From Streptomyces sp. WM6378 (lineage in GTDB: Bacteria > Actinomycetota > Actinomycetes > Streptomycetales > Streptomycetaceae), in NCBI RefSeq assembly GCF_001279695.1, contig NZ_LGDD01000328.1, forward strand, positions 124,001 to 188,000: DNA of 64,000 nt. The letters run 5' to 3'. Numbering within the stretch: the first letter of the stretch is position 1; the number at the start of each line of letters is the position of its first letter. Made by a program: the position numbers and the translations under genes. Positions 42,698 through 52,578 of this stretch are shown here, piece by piece. The notes below the pieces were generated by a model. The model was not told where the DNA came from. It ran no database searches and saw only the letters and a list, made by a program, of their open reading frames with translations.

Positions 42698-43738
42698 CTA
42701 CCCCAGCCCAGCGTCCGGCGGCACGACCCGCTTCTCCTCCGCGAAGTGGCAGGCCGAGGGATGGTGGGCCGGGCCCTCGGCAAGGCGGAACTCGGCCGGC
42801 ACCACGAGCAACGGCACCTCCAGAGCGCACCGCTCCTGCGCCTTCCAGCAGCGCGTGCGGAAAGGACAGCCCGACGGCGGGTTCGCGGGCGAGGGCACGT
42901 CCCCGGTCAGGATGATGCGCTCGCGGTGCTCGCGCGCGGAGGGGTCGGGGACCGGCACTGCGGAGAGCAGCGCCTGGGTGTAGGGGTGGGTGGGGTGGTC
43001 GTAGATCTGCTCGTCGCGGCCGATCTCGACGATCCGGCCGAGGTACATCACGCCGACCCGGTCGGAGATGTGCCGCACGATGGACAGGTCGTGGGCGATG
43101 AAGACGTACGAGAGGGAGAACTCGTTCTGGAGGCGGTCCAGGAGGTTGACGACCTGCGCCTGCACCGAGACGTCGAGCGCGGAGACCGGCTCGTCCGCGA
43201 CGATGATCTCGGGCCGGAGCGCCAACCCCCGTGCGATGCCGATGCGTTGACGCTGGCCGCCGCTGAACTGGTGGGGGTAGCGGTTGATGTACTCCGGGTT
43301 GAGCCCGACCACGTCGAGCAGATCCTGGACCTTCTGCCGGCGGCTCCCCTTCGGCGCGACCTCGGGGTGGATCTCGTACGGCTCCCCGATGATGTCGCCG
43401 ACGGTCATGCGCGGATTGAGGGAGGTGTACGGGTCCTGGAAGACCATCTGGATGTTGCGGCGGACCGCCTTCAGGGCCCGCCCGGACATCCGCGTGATGT
43501 CCTCGCCCTTGTACTTGATCTGCCCGGCCGTCGGGCGTTCCAGGTTGACCAGCATCTTGGCGACCGTCGACTTGCCGCAGCCGGACTCGCCGACGATGCC
43601 GAGCGTCTCGCCGGCCGCCAGGTCGAAGGAGACCCCGTCGACCGCCTTGACCGCGCCGATCTGCTTCTTGAAGAGGATGCCCTGGGTCAGCGGATAGTGC
43701 TTGACCAGGTCCCTGACCTCCAGAATGGCCTCAGCCAT
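42698..43738 (-). CDS. Peptide ABC importer ATPase, DppF type (operon 2), 346 aa
   Basis: Last gene of operon 2. Same class as the 41413 product: VRDLVKHYPLTQGILFKKQIG, Walker A GESGCGKS, signature FSGGQRQRIGIARGLAL, Walker B IVADEPVSALD, cysteines in GCPFRTRCWKAQERC. It is far more similar to the operon 3 ATPase at 48481 than to operon 1, including the phrase NPRMTVGDIIGEPYEIHPEVAPKG. AAGGAG before the ATG; overlaps the DppD stop by eight bases. Confidence 0.93.
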   Translation of the reverse strand: MAEAILEVRDLVKHYPLTQGILFKKQIGAVKAVDGVSFDLAAGETLGIVGESGCGKSTVAKMLVNLERPTAGQIKYKGEDITRMSGRALKAVRRNIQMVFQDPYTSLNPRMTVGDIIGEPYEIHPEVAPKGSRRQKVQDLLDVVGLNPEYINRYPHQFSGGQRQRIGIARGLALRPEIIVADEPVSALDVSVQAQVVNLLDRLQNEFSLSYVFIAHDLSIVRHISDRVGVMYLGRIVEIGRDEQIYDHPTHPYTQALLSAVPVPDPSAREHRERIILTGDVPSPANPPSGCPFRTRCWKAQERCALEVPLLVVPAEFRLAEGPAHHPSACHFAEEKRVVPPDAGLG

Positions 43739-44705
43739 CGAGGGTCTCCTTCCAGAAGAAGCACGCGCTCTGCCGGTCGGCGGCCACGTCGAACAGCGGC
43801 GGCACATCGGTGCGGCAGACGTCCTGGGCCATCGGGCAGCGCGGGTTGAAGGCGCAGCCCGGCGGGATGTGCATCAGGTTGGGCGGCAGGCCCTTGATCG
43901 CGTACAGCTCCCGGCCCTTCTGGTCCAGGCGCGGGATCGATTCGAGCAGCCCCTTGGTGTACGGGTGCGCGGGCTTCTTGTAGATCTCGTGCACCGGGGC
44001 CTGCTCGACGATGCGGCCCGCGTACATCACCGCGATCTTGTCGGCGACGTCGGCGACGACACCCAGGTCGTGGGTGATCAGGATGAGCCCCATGTTCAGC
44101 TCGCGCTGCAACTCGGCCAGGAGGTCCATGACTTGAGCCTGGACGGTGACGTCGAGGGCGGTGGTCGGCTCGTCCGCGATGATCAGCGAGGGTTCGAGTG
44201 CCATCGCCATCGCGATCATGATGCGCTGACGCATGCCGCCGGAGAACTGGTGGGGGTACTGGCCGACCCGCTCCTTGGCGGCCGGGATGCGCACCCGGTC
44301 CATCAGCTCGACGGCCTTGGCCTTGCCGTCCTTCCTGGACATGCCCCGGTGGACGGTGAACATCTCCGAGAGCTGGTCGCCCACGCTGAGCACCGGGTTC
44401 AGGGAGGACAGCGCGTCCTGGAAGATCATGGCCATCTCGGAGCCGCGGATCTTGCGCCGCTCGTCCTCCTTGAGCTTCAGGAGGTCCTTGCCCTGGAAGA
44501 GGATCTCGCCGCCTGCGATGCGTCCGGGCGGCATGTCGAGGATGCCCATCACGGCCTGCGCGGTGACGGACTTGCCGGAGCCGGACTCGCCGAGCACGGC
44601 GAGCGTCTCGCCCGCGTCCACCGAGTAGTTGACCCCGTTGACGGCCTTGGCGACCCCGTCCCGCGTCTTGAACTCCACCTGGAGATCACGTACTTCGAGC
44701 AGCAT
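43731..44705 (-). CDS. Peptide ABC importer ATPase, DppD type (operon 2), 324 aa
   Basis: Walker A GESGSGKS, signature FSGGMRQR, Walker [12 protein letters not shown], switch ITHDLGVV. C-terminal GCAFNPRCPMAQDVC plus SACFFW gives four cysteines. Nearly collinear with the operon 3 homologue at 49622 (VRDLQVEFKTRDGVAKAVNGVNYSV in both with few changes). AGGAG upstream of the ATG. Confidence 0.93.
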   Translation of the reverse strand: MLLEVRDLQVEFKTRDGVAKAVNGVNYSVDAGETLAVLGESGSGKSVTAQAVMGILDMPPGRIAGGEILFQGKDLLKLKEDERRKIRGSEMAMIFQDALSSLNPVLSVGDQLSEMFTVHRGMSRKDGKAKAVELMDRVRIPAAKERVGQYPHQFSGGMRQRIMIAMAMALEPSLIIADEPTTALDVTVQAQVMDLLAELQRELNMGLILITHDLGVVADVADKIAVMYAGRIVEQAPVHEIYKKPAHPYTKGLLESIPRLDQKGRELYAIKGLPPNLMHIPPGCAFNPRCPMAQDVCRTDVPPLFDVAADRQSACFFWKETLDG

Positions 44706-44716
44706 GACCTGGCTCC

Positions 44717-45691
44717 TCAACGCAGCTTGGGGTCGAGGGCGTCGCGCACCGCGTCGCCGAGCATGATGAACGCGAGCACTGTGACCGCAAGCGCCCCGGC
44801 CGGCCAGAGCAGCATGTGCGGGGCGTTGCGGATGTACTGGGAGGCGGCCGAGATGTCGATGCCCCAGGAGACGGTGGGCGGCTTGAGGCCGACGCCGAGG
44901 TAGGACAGCGTCGCTTCGAGCGCGATGTACGTACCGAGTGCGATGGTCGCCACGACGATGACCGGGGCCACCGCGTTGGGCGCGATGTGGCGGAGCAGCA
45001 TGCGGGAGTTGGAGGCGCCGAGCGCGCGGGCCGCCTGGACGTAGTCGTTCTGTTTGGCGGTGATGACGGAGCCGCGGGCGATGCGGGCGATCTGCGGCCA
45101 GCCGAGCAGGATCATGAAGCCGATGACCGGCCAGACGGTGGCGGAGGTGACCACCGACAGGAAGACCAGGCCGCCGAGGACGACGGGGATGCCGAAGAAG
45201 ATGTCGGTGACGCGGGACAGCAGCGCGTCCCAGCCGCCGCCGAAGAACCCGGCGAGCCCGCCGACGAACGAGCCGAACAGGGCGACGCCGACGGTGGTGC
45301 ACACGCCGACGGTGACCGACGTGCGGGCGCCGTAGACGGTCCGCGTGTAGACGTCGCAGCCCTGCCCGTTGTAGCCGAAGGGGTGTCCTGGCTGGGAGCC
45401 CTCCTGCGCCTTGGCGAGGTCGCACTGGAGCGGGTTGCCGTCGGCGATCAGCGAGGGCCACAGCGAGATGACGACCAGGAAGAGGATGACCAGGCCAGAG
45501 ATGATGAAGACGGGGTTGCGGCGCAAGTCGCGCCAGGCGTCCGACCACAGCGAACGCGGCTTCTCGGAGGGGCCCGTGCCCAGCGGCCCGCCCGGCGTCT
45601 TCTCCAGCGTGATTGCCTCACTCGCCGCGAGGTCCATCGCCCCGCCCGCCCCCGTCCCGGCGATCGCTCCGTCGTCGTAGGGCTCAGGCAT
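44717..45691 (-). CDS. Peptide ABC importer permease, DppC type (operon 2), 324 aa
   Basis: A cytosolic Gly-rich start then PRSLWSDAWRDLRRNPVFIISGLVILFLVVIS. The external loop has two cysteines (LQCDLAKAQ; GQGCDVYTR). The EAA loop is QAARALGASNSRMLLRHIAPN and the end LGDAVRDALDPKLR. Overlaps the DppB stop by eight bases. A close paralogue of the 50695 product. Confidence 0.92.
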   Translation of the reverse strand: MPEPYDDGAIAGTGAGGAMDLAASEAITLEKTPGGPLGTGPSEKPRSLWSDAWRDLRRNPVFIISGLVILFLVVISLWPSLIADGNPLQCDLAKAQEGSQPGHPFGYNGQGCDVYTRTVYGARTSVTVGVCTTVGVALFGSFVGGLAGFFGGGWDALLSRVTDIFFGIPVVLGGLVFLSVVTSATVWPVIGFMILLGWPQIARIARGSVITAKQNDYVQAARALGASNSRMLLRHIAPNAVAPVIVVATIALGTYIALEATLSYLGVGLKPPTVSWGIDISAASQYIRNAPHMLLWPAGALAVTVLAFIMLGDAVRDALDPKLR

Positions 45692-46607
45692 AGCGGATCC
45701 TCGGGTCGAGTACGGCGTACAGAAGGTCGACGATGAGGTTGGCGATCAGGAAGACCAGGACGAGCACGGTCACGAAGCCGACCACGGTCTGGGTGCTCTG
45801 GCGCAGGATGCCCTGGTAGAGCTGGTAGCCGACGCCGTGGATGTTGAAGATCCGCTCGGTGACGATCGCGCCGCCCATCAGCGCGCCGACGTCCGTGCCG
45901 ATGAAGGTGACGACGGGGATCAGCGAGTTGCGCAGCAGGTGCTTGGTGATCACCCGGCGCCTGGGCAGGCCCTTGGCGACGGCGGTGCGGACGTAGTCGG
46001 CGCGCGAGTTCTCGGCGATCGAGGTCCGGGTGAGCCGGGTGACGTAGGCCAGCGAGACGGACGCCAGCACGAGGCCCGGGATGAGGAGTTCGTTGAACGG
46101 GGCCTCCGGCGAGACCGTGGGTTTGATGACCCCCCATTCGACGCCGAGCAGCAACTGGAGCAGCAGGCCCGTGACGAAGACGGGGATGGCGATGACGATG
46201 AGGGTCAGCATCAGGACGACGGTGTCGACGGGCCGCCCGCGCCGCAGCCCCGTGACCACGCCGAGGCTGATCCCGATGACGATCTCGAAGAGGATCGCCA
46301 CGATGGTCAGCCGGATGGTGACGGGGAAGGCGGCGGACATCAGCTCGGTGACCTTCTGCCCGTTGAACGCGGTCCCGAAGTCGCCGGTGAACACGTTCCC
46401 CATGTACGTCAGGTACTGCTGCCACACCGGCTTGTCGAGGCCGAACTCCTTCTTGAGCTGGGCGGCGGTGGCGGGGTCGCAGGCCTTGTCGCCGCACAGG
46501 CCGGCGATCGGGTCCCCCATCACGTTCACCATCAGGAAGATCAGCAGCGTGGCCCCGAAGAAGACCGGGATCATCTGGAGCAGACGCCGGATCACATACC
46601 GTCCCAT
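45684..46607 (-). CDS. Peptide ABC importer permease, DppB type (operon 2), 307 aa
   Basis: MGRYVIRRLLQMIPVFFGATLLIFLMV start, GDPIAGLCGDKACDPATAAQ external segment, EAA loop RTAVAKGLPRRRVITKHLLRN and VDLLYAVLDPRIRYA end are all DppB features. It is separated from the upstream binding-protein gene by a hairpin. Very similar to the 51623 product. Confidence 0.92.
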   Translation of the reverse strand: MGRYVIRRLLQMIPVFFGATLLIFLMVNVMGDPIAGLCGDKACDPATAAQLKKEFGLDKPVWQQYLTYMGNVFTGDFGTAFNGQKVTELMSAAFPVTIRLTIVAILFEIVIGISLGVVTGLRRGRPVDTVVLMLTLIVIAIPVFVTGLLLQLLLGVEWGVIKPTVSPEAPFNELLIPGLVLASVSLAYVTRLTRTSIAENSRADYVRTAVAKGLPRRRVITKHLLRNSLIPVVTFIGTDVGALMGGAIVTERIFNIHGVGYQLYQGILRQSTQTVVGFVTVLVLVFLIANLIVDLLYAVLDPRIRYA

Positions 46608-46646
46608 GAGGCCCTCCGCGGGTCGTCGGAACTCTCAACGGGCAGT

Positions 46647-46674
46647 GCCCGGCGTGGAGTTGAGCACGCCGGGC
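46647..46674 (-). promoter_or_regulatory. Intercistronic stem-loop after the operon 2 binding-protein gene
   Basis: GCCCGGCGTG and CACGCCGGGC form a perfect ten-pair stem with an eight-base loop between binding protein and permease, in the same place as in operons 1 and 3 but with a different sequence. Confidence 0.6.
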
Positions 46675-46690
46675 CGTGCGCCCTACGGCA

Positions 46691-48319
46691 TCAGCCGACC
46701 TTGATCTGGTCGTAGACCGGGACGCTGAAGGGGTTCAGCGAGACGTTGGAGATCCGGGTCGAGTAGCCCGCGCTGCCGTTCTGGTACCAGAGCGGGATGG
46801 CCGCCATCTGGTCCCGTACGACGCCTTCGGCCTGCTGGAAGTCGGCGACCGCTTTCGCCTTGTCGGTGTCGGCGTTGGCCTGGTCGACCAGCTTGTCGAA
46901 CTCGGCGTTGGACCACTTGCCGTCGTTGGAGGAGGCGCCGGTGTAGTACAGCGGCTGGAGGAAGTTCTGGATCAGCGGGTAGTCCATCTGCCAGCCCGCC
47001 CGGAAGGGGCCGGACATCTTGGACTGGGTGATCTGGCTGCGGAAGTCGGCGAAGGTGCCGACCGGCCCGCCGACGCACGCCTTGTCGTTGCCCAGCGCGT
47101 TGTTGATGCTGTTGCAGACGGCGTCGACCCATTCCTTGTGCGAGCCGGTGTCCGCGTTGTACGAGATCTTCAGCTGCCCGCCGGGGATGCCGCCGCCCTC
47201 GGTGATGAGCTTCTTGGCCTCGGTGGGGTTGTAGGTGCAGCCGTCCCCGCAGAGCCCGGCCTTGTAGCCGCCGGCGTCGCCGAGCACCGGCGAGGTCCAG
47301 TCGGTGGCGGGGGTGCGGGTCTTCTGGAAGATGGTGTCGGTGATCTGCTGCCGGTTGATCGCCATGGAGATGCCCTTGCGGACCTTGACCGCGTTCGGGG
47401 TGTTCCAGACGGCGTCGTAGTACGGGAAGGCGAGCGTCTGGATGATGCCGGCCGGGGTGTTGATGTACCGGTCGCCGAGGTCGGCCTTCACGTTCTTGAG
47501 CTGGGAGGCGGGCACGTCGTCGACGAGGTCGAGGTTGCCGGCCGTCAGGTCGGTGTAGGCGGTGTTGTTGTCGGTGTAGACCTTGAGGTCGATGCCGCCG
47601 TTCTGCGCCTTGTCCGCGCCCATGTACCCGGCCCACTTGCGCATCGACAGCTTGGAGCCCTTGGTGTACGAGTCCACCGTGTACGGGCCGTTGCCGACGG
47701 GCTTGGACAGCCAGGCCGCGTGGTTGTCGAAGAAGGCCCTGGGCAGCGGCGCGAACGCGGGATAGCCGAGGGTGTCGGGCCAGGTGGAGAACTTCTGGTT
47801 GAGCTTGACCGTGAAGGTCTTGTCGTCGACGACCTTCAGGCCGGACATGGTGTCGGCGGCCGGGGACCCGGTCTTGGGGTGGATCTGGGCGTACCCGTCG
47901 ATGTAGGAGAACATCGACGCGTTCTTCTGATTGTTCTTCAGGTTGGCGCCGTAGTTCCAGGCGTCCACGAAGGACTTGGCGGTGACCTTCTCGCCGTTGG
48001 AGAACGTCCAGCCGTCCTTGAGGGTGACCTTGAAGTTCTCCGAGTCGGTCGTCTCGATCTTGTCGGCGAGCATGTCCTTGGCCTCGCCGGTCTTCGGGTC
48101 GTACCGCTTGAGACCGCGCATCAGCATGTCGAGGACCTTGCCGCCCTGCACCTCGTTGGTGTTGGCCGGCTCCAGCGGGTTCTGCGGGTCGCCCCAGGAG
48201 GAGCTGACGATCCCGGCCGCGCCACCACCGCCACCGCTCCCTCCGCCACCGCAGGCCGTCGCCGCGAGGGCGACGACCACCGCACCTGCGGCCCACTTGG
48301 CGTGCGTGGCTCCGCGCAT
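46691..48319 (-). CDS. Peptide-binding lipoprotein, SBP family 5 (operon 2), 542 aa
   Basis: Lipobox ATAC, Cys23, followed by Gly/Ser-rich linker. SBP_bac_5 landmarks: FKVTLKDGWTFSNGEKVTAKSFVDAWNYGA, VGNGPYTVDSYTKGSKLSM and KVRKGISMAINRQQI. Shares MRGATxAKW at the N-terminus with the operon 3 protein, but the ligand-binding body differs much more than the ATPases do, pointing to different peptides. AGGAG before the ATG. First gene of operon 2. Confidence 0.93.
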   Translation of the reverse strand: MRGATHAKWAAGAVVVALAATACGGGGSGGGGGAAGIVSSSWGDPQNPLEPANTNEVQGGKVLDMLMRGLKRYDPKTGEAKDMLADKIETTDSENFKVTLKDGWTFSNGEKVTAKSFVDAWNYGANLKNNQKNASMFSYIDGYAQIHPKTGSPAADTMSGLKVVDDKTFTVKLNQKFSTWPDTLGYPAFAPLPRAFFDNHAAWLSKPVGNGPYTVDSYTKGSKLSMRKWAGYMGADKAQNGGIDLKVYTDNNTAYTDLTAGNLDLVDDVPASQLKNVKADLGDRYINTPAGIIQTLAFPYYDAVWNTPNAVKVRKGISMAINRQQITDTIFQKTRTPATDWTSPVLGDAGGYKAGLCGDGCTYNPTEAKKLITEGGGIPGGQLKISYNADTGSHKEWVDAVCNSINNALGNDKACVGGPVGTFADFRSQITQSKMSGPFRAGWQMDYPLIQNFLQPLYYTGASSNDGKWSNAEFDKLVDQANADTDKAKAVADFQQAEGVVRDQMAAIPLWYQNGSAGYSTRISNVSLNPFSVPVYDQIKVG

Positions 48320-48424
48320 GGAGTCCTCCTAGAGTCCCGCTTGAGTCCCAAGTCCCACTTAGGCCCAAATATCACCCCAGAAGCGCGGATACCGCACCTT
48401 CACCAGCGCCGTATGGGCGCACAA

Positions 48425-48469
48425 ACGGGTGGGCCCGCGATTCCGAAGAGGAACCGCGGGCCCACCCGT
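48425..48469 (-). terminator. Terminator of importer operon 3
   Basis: A 20-pair stem starting ACGGGTGGGCCCGCG with a single mismatch and GAAGA loop, just past the last gene of operon 3 and before operon 2. Confidence 0.8.
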
Positions 48470-48480
48470 ATGTGAACCTG

Positions 48481-49629
48481 TCAGGCCGCGCCGACGACGT
48501 CCTTCTCCTCGGCGAAGTGGCAGGCCGACTCGTGCGCCACCGGGCTGTCCAGACCCTGGAAGCGCTCCGGGATCGCGAGCAGCGGGACCTCGGTCGAGCA
48601 GCGGTCCTCCGCCTTCCAGCAGCGGGTGCGGAAGCGGCAGCCCGACGGCGGGTTGGCGGGCGAGGGGACGTCACCGGTGAGGATGATCCGCTCGCGGTGC
48701 TCGCGCGCGTCCGGGTCGGGGACCGGGACGGCGGAGAGCAGCGCCTGGGTGTAGGGGTGCGTCGGGTGCTCGTAGATCTGCTGGTCGGTGCCGATCTCGG
48801 CCATCTTGCCGAGGTACATGACGCCGACCCGGTCGGAGATGTGCCGAACGATCGACAGGTCGTGCGCGATGAACACGTACGACAGGTTGAACTCGTTCTG
48901 CAGCTTCTCCATCAGGTTGATGACCTGGGCCTGGACGGACACGTCCAGGGCGGAGACCGGCTCGTCGCAGATGATGATCTCGGGGTTCAGCGCGAGGCCG
49001 CGGGCGATGCCGATGCGCTGGCGCTGACCGCCGGAGAACTGGTGCGGGTACCGGTTGATGTACTCCGGGTTCAGACCCACGACGTCCAGGAGCTCCTGGA
49101 CCTTGCGCCGCCGGTCGCCCTTGGGAGCCACCTCGGGGTGGATCTCGTACGGCTCCCCGATGATGTCGCCGACCGTCATGCGCGGGTTCAGCGAGGTGTA
49201 CGGGTCCTGGAACACCATCTGGATGTTGCGGCGCACGGCCTTCAGGGCGCGCCCGGACAGCTTGGTGATGTCCTGGCCCTTGTAGAAGACCTCGCCGGCG
49301 GTCGCCCGCTCCAGCGTCATCAGGAGCCTGGCGACGGTGGACTTGCCACAGCCGGACTCGCCGACGATGCCCAGGGTCTCGCCCTGGTACAGGTCGAAGG
49401 AGATCCCGTCGACGGCCTTGACCGCGCCGACCTGCTTGCGGAACAGGATGCCGCTGGTCAGCGGGAAGTGCTTGACCAGATTGCGGACCTGGAGGATCGG
49501 CTCGCCCCGGTCGACCGGAGCGTCGAGGATCGCCTCGACCTCGGTGGTCGTGGAGGCGTCCACCTTGACGACGTCGGTGACGTTGGGGGTGGCGTCCACG
49601 GCCTCGTCCTTCTTGTCGAGCTCAGCCAT
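48481..49629 (-). CDS. Peptide ABC importer ATPase, DppF type (operon 3), 382 aa
   Basis: Same layout as the 42698 product with a 45-residue acidic N-terminal extension (DKKDEAVDATPNVTDVVKVD). Walker A GESGCGKS, signature FSGGQRQRIGIARGLAL, Walker B IICDEPVSALD, cysteines in GCRFRTRCWKAEDRC and SACHF. Overlaps the DppD stop by eight bases. Confidence 0.93.
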   Translation of the reverse strand: MAELDKKDEAVDATPNVTDVVKVDASTTTEVEAILDAPVDRGEPILQVRNLVKHFPLTSGILFRKQVGAVKAVDGISFDLYQGETLGIVGESGCGKSTVARLLMTLERATAGEVFYKGQDITKLSGRALKAVRRNIQMVFQDPYTSLNPRMTVGDIIGEPYEIHPEVAPKGDRRRKVQELLDVVGLNPEYINRYPHQFSGGQRQRIGIARGLALNPEIIICDEPVSALDVSVQAQVINLMEKLQNEFNLSYVFIAHDLSIVRHISDRVGVMYLGKMAEIGTDQQIYEHPTHPYTQALLSAVPVPDPDAREHRERIILTGDVPSPANPPSGCRFRTRCWKAEDRCSTEVPLLAIPERFQGLDSPVAHESACHFAEEKDVVGAA

Positions 49630-50680
49630 GGATCGTCTCCTTCCAGAAGTGGCAGGCGCTGCCGCGGCCGACCAGGTCGGTGCCGTCCTGCTCGGTGACC
49701 GGCAGCAGGGCCGGGACCTCGGTACGGCAGATGTCCTGCGCCTGGGGGCAGCGCGGGTTGAACGCGCAACCGGCCGGGATCTTCAGGAGGTTGGGCGGCA
49801 GGCCCTTGATCGCGTAGAGCTCCTGGCCCTTCTGGTCCAGGCGCGGGATCGAGGCGAGCAGTCCCTTGGTGTACGGGTGCGCGGGGCGCTTGTAGATCTC
49901 GTGCACCGGGGCCTGCTCGACGATCCGGCCCGCGTACATCACGGCGATCTTGTCCGCGACGTCGGCGACCACGCCGAGGTCGTGGGTGATCAGGATCAGG
50001 CCCATGTTGTACTCGCGCTGGAGCTCCGCGAGCAGGTCCATGACCTGGGCCTGGACGGTCACGTCGAGCGCGGTGGTCGGCTCGTCCGCGATGATCAGGT
50101 CCGGCTCCAGGGCGAGCGCCATGGCGATCATGATGCGCTGGCGCATGCCGCCGGAGAACTGGTGGGGGTAGTCGGTGACCCGGGCCTTGGCGGCCGGGAT
50201 CTTGACCTTGTCCATCAGCTCGATGGCCTTGAGCTTGGCGTCCTTGCGGGACAGGCCCTGGTGCACCTGGAACATCTCGCCGAGCTGGTAGCCGACGTTG
50301 AGGACCGGGTTGAGCGCGGAGAGCGCGTCCTGGAAGATCATCGCGATCTTCTGGCCACGGATCTTGCGGCGCTCCTCGTTGGACATCTTGAGCATGTCCT
50401 GGCCGTGGAAGAGGATCTCGCCCTGCGGGATCCTCCCCGGCGGCATGTCGAGGATGCCCATGATGGCCTGGGCGGTCACGGACTTGCCGGAGCCGGACTC
50501 GCCGAGCACGGCGAGCGTCTCGCCCGCGTTCACCGAGTAGTTGACACCGTTGACCGCCTTGGCCACACCCTCCCGGGTGTGGAACTCCACGTGCAGGTCA
50601 CGGACTTCGAGCAGCGCGCCGGACTCGTCCCCGGAGGGACGCTGTGCCGGGACGTTGAGGGTCTTGTCGATAGTGGTCAC
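49622..50680 (-). CDS. Peptide ABC importer ATPase, DppD type (operon 3), 352 aa
   Basis: A ~25-residue start, then LLEVRDLHVEFHTREGVAKAVNG. Walker A GESGSGKS, signature FSGGMRQR, Walker [12 protein letters not shown]. The C-terminus has GCAFNPRCPQAQDIC and SACHFW. GTG 50680 with GGAGG nine bases upstream is preferred. Confidence 0.92.
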   Translation of the reverse strand: MTTIDKTLNVPAQRPSGDESGALLEVRDLHVEFHTREGVAKAVNGVNYSVNAGETLAVLGESGSGKSVTAQAIMGILDMPPGRIPQGEILFHGQDMLKMSNEERRKIRGQKIAMIFQDALSALNPVLNVGYQLGEMFQVHQGLSRKDAKLKAIELMDKVKIPAAKARVTDYPHQFSGGMRQRIMIAMALALEPDLIIADEPTTALDVTVQAQVMDLLAELQREYNMGLILITHDLGVVADVADKIAVMYAGRIVEQAPVHEIYKRPAHPYTKGLLASIPRLDQKGQELYAIKGLPPNLLKIPAGCAFNPRCPQAQDICRTEVPALLPVTEQDGTDLVGRGSACHFWKETIHG

Positions 50681-50694
50681 GTCGTACGCCCTCC

Positions 50695-51630
50695 TCAGCG
50701 CAGCTTGGGGTCGAGGGCGTCGCGCACCGCGTCGCCGAGCATGATGAACGCGAGAACGGTGAGGCTCAGCATGCCCGCGGGGAAGAACAGTGCGTGCGGG
50801 GCCGTGCGGATCACGCGCTGGGCCGACGAGATGTCGATGCCCCAGCTGATCGTCGGGTCCTGGAGACCGATGCCGAGGTAGCTCAGCGTCGCCTCGGCGC
50901 CGATGTAGCCGCCGAGCGCGATCGTGGCGACCACGATCACAGGGGCGACCGCGTTCGGCAGGATGTGCCGGAGCATGATCCGGAACGTGCCGGCGCCGAG
51001 CGCCCGGGCCGCGGTGACGTAGTCGGCGGCCTTGGCGGTGATGACGGCGCCGCGCATGACGCGGGTCATCTGCGTCCAGCCGAGCACCGCGAGGGCGAAC
51101 ACCACGGTCCACACGGTGCGGTTGGTGAACGCGTTGAGGATCACCAGCGAACCGAGCAGCAGCGGGATGCCGAAGAAGATGTCGGTGATGCGCGAGACCA
51201 GCGTGTCGACCCAGCCACCGAAGTAGCCGGCCACCATGCCGGTGATGCCGCCGACGATGGTGACCGCGGCGGTCACGCAGATGCCGACGGTGATCGAGGC
51301 CCGGGCGCCGTAGAGCGTACGGGCGTAGATGCTGCGGCCCTGACCGTCGTAGCCGAACCAGTCGGGCTGGAACAGGTGACCCCAGTTGGGGGTGGTCAGG
51401 TAGTGGTTGCGCAGGTCACCGGCGCGCGGGTCCACCGAGGTGAACAGGCTCGGCGCGATGGAGATCGCGATCAGCAGCACGATGAGCAGTGCCGAGAGGA
51501 TGAAGACCGGGCGGCGGCGCAGGTCGCCCCATGCGTCCGACCAGAGGCTGCGCGGCTTGTCGACCTGGTCCACCGGGGCGTTTACGGCCGACGATCCGGG
51601 GGCGGAGGTCTTCTCGATGGTGTCAGGCAT
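50695..51630 (-). CDS. Peptide ABC importer permease, DppC type (operon 3), 311 aa
   Basis: KPRSLWSDAWGDLRRRPVFILSALLIVLLIAISI start; external loop without the cysteines of operon 2; EAA loop TAARALGAGTFRIMLRHILPN; end LGDAVRDALDPKLR. Overlaps the DppB stop by eight bases, the same junction as in operon 2. Confidence 0.92.
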   Translation of the reverse strand: MPDTIEKTSAPGSSAVNAPVDQVDKPRSLWSDAWGDLRRRPVFILSALLIVLLIAISIAPSLFTSVDPRAGDLRNHYLTTPNWGHLFQPDWFGYDGQGRSIYARTLYGARASITVGICVTAAVTIVGGITGMVAGYFGGWVDTLVSRITDIFFGIPLLLGSLVILNAFTNRTVWTVVFALAVLGWTQMTRVMRGAVITAKAADYVTAARALGAGTFRIMLRHILPNAVAPVIVVATIALGGYIGAEATLSYLGIGLQDPTISWGIDISSAQRVIRTAPHALFFPAGMLSLTVLAFIMLGDAVRDALDPKLR

Positions 51631-52549
51631 ACCGGATCCTCGGGTCCAGGACCGCGTAGAGCAGGTCGACGATCAGGCTGGAGAGGAGGTAGACGACGAC
51701 CAGGACGGTCACGAAACCGACCACCGTCGCACCTTCCTTGCCGTTGATGGCGCGGTAGAGCGCGTTTCCGACACCCTGCACGTTGAAGATTCCCTCGGTG
51801 ACGATCGCGCCGCCCATCAGGGCGCCGAGGTCGGTTCCGAGGAAGGTCACCACCGGGATCAGCGAGTTGCGCAGCAGGTGGCGGGTGATGATGCGGCGCT
51901 TGGGCAGGCCCTTGGCGACGGCGGTGCGGATGTAGTCCGCGCGCAGGTTCTCGACGATCGAGGTGCGCGAGAGCCGCGCCACGTACGCGAGCGAAAGGGA
52001 GCCGAGCACGATGGCCGGCAGCATCAACTCGCCCAGGTTCATGGAGTCCTGGACCGTCGGCTTCACCCATCCGAGGCCGTCGGCGAAGATCGCCTGGCAG
52101 ACGTAGGCCAGGACGAAGATCGGCACGGAGATCACCAGCAGGGTGATCACCAGGACGAGCTTGTCCATGAGCTTGTTGCGGCGCAGGCCCGAGAGGACAC
52201 CGAGCAGCACGCCGAGGACGAGCTCGATGGAGAACGCCATGAGCGCGAGCCGGACGGTCACCGGCAGGGCCTCGCCCATCACGTCGGTGACCTTGCGGCC
52301 CGACATGGTCATGCCGAAGTCGAAGTGGGCCAGGTTGGAGATGTAGTCCCAGTACTGCTTCCACAGCGGCTGGTCCAGGCCCAGTTGGTGCTTGATGGCG
52401 GCGAGCTGGGCGGGGTCCGCCGCCTTGTCGCCCCACATGGCTCTGACGGGGTCGCCCGGCAGGGCGTACACCATCAGGAAGATGAGCAGGGTCGTCCCGA
52501 GGAATACCGGGATCATCTGGAGCAGTCGCCTCGCGACATAACGCCCCAT
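51623..52549 (-). CDS. Peptide ABC importer permease, DppB type (operon 3), 308 aa
   Basis: MGRYVARRLLQMIPVFLGTTLLIFLMVYALPGDPVRAM start; EAA loop RTAVAKGLPKRRIITRHLLRN; end VDLLYAVLDPRIRYA. The ATG has GGAGG four bases upstream; a longer frame to 52600 is not supported. Preceded by an intercistronic hairpin. Confidence 0.92.
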   Translation of the reverse strand: MGRYVARRLLQMIPVFLGTTLLIFLMVYALPGDPVRAMWGDKAADPAQLAAIKHQLGLDQPLWKQYWDYISNLAHFDFGMTMSGRKVTDVMGEALPVTVRLALMAFSIELVLGVLLGVLSGLRRNKLMDKLVLVITLLVISVPIFVLAYVCQAIFADGLGWVKPTVQDSMNLGELMLPAIVLGSLSLAYVARLSRTSIVENLRADYIRTAVAKGLPKRRIITRHLLRNSLIPVVTFLGTDLGALMGGAIVTEGIFNVQGVGNALYRAINGKEGATVVGFVTVLVVVYLLSSLIVDLLYAVLDPRIRYA

Positions 52550-52578
52550 GGTGCCTCCATAGATGGGTCGGCGCGACG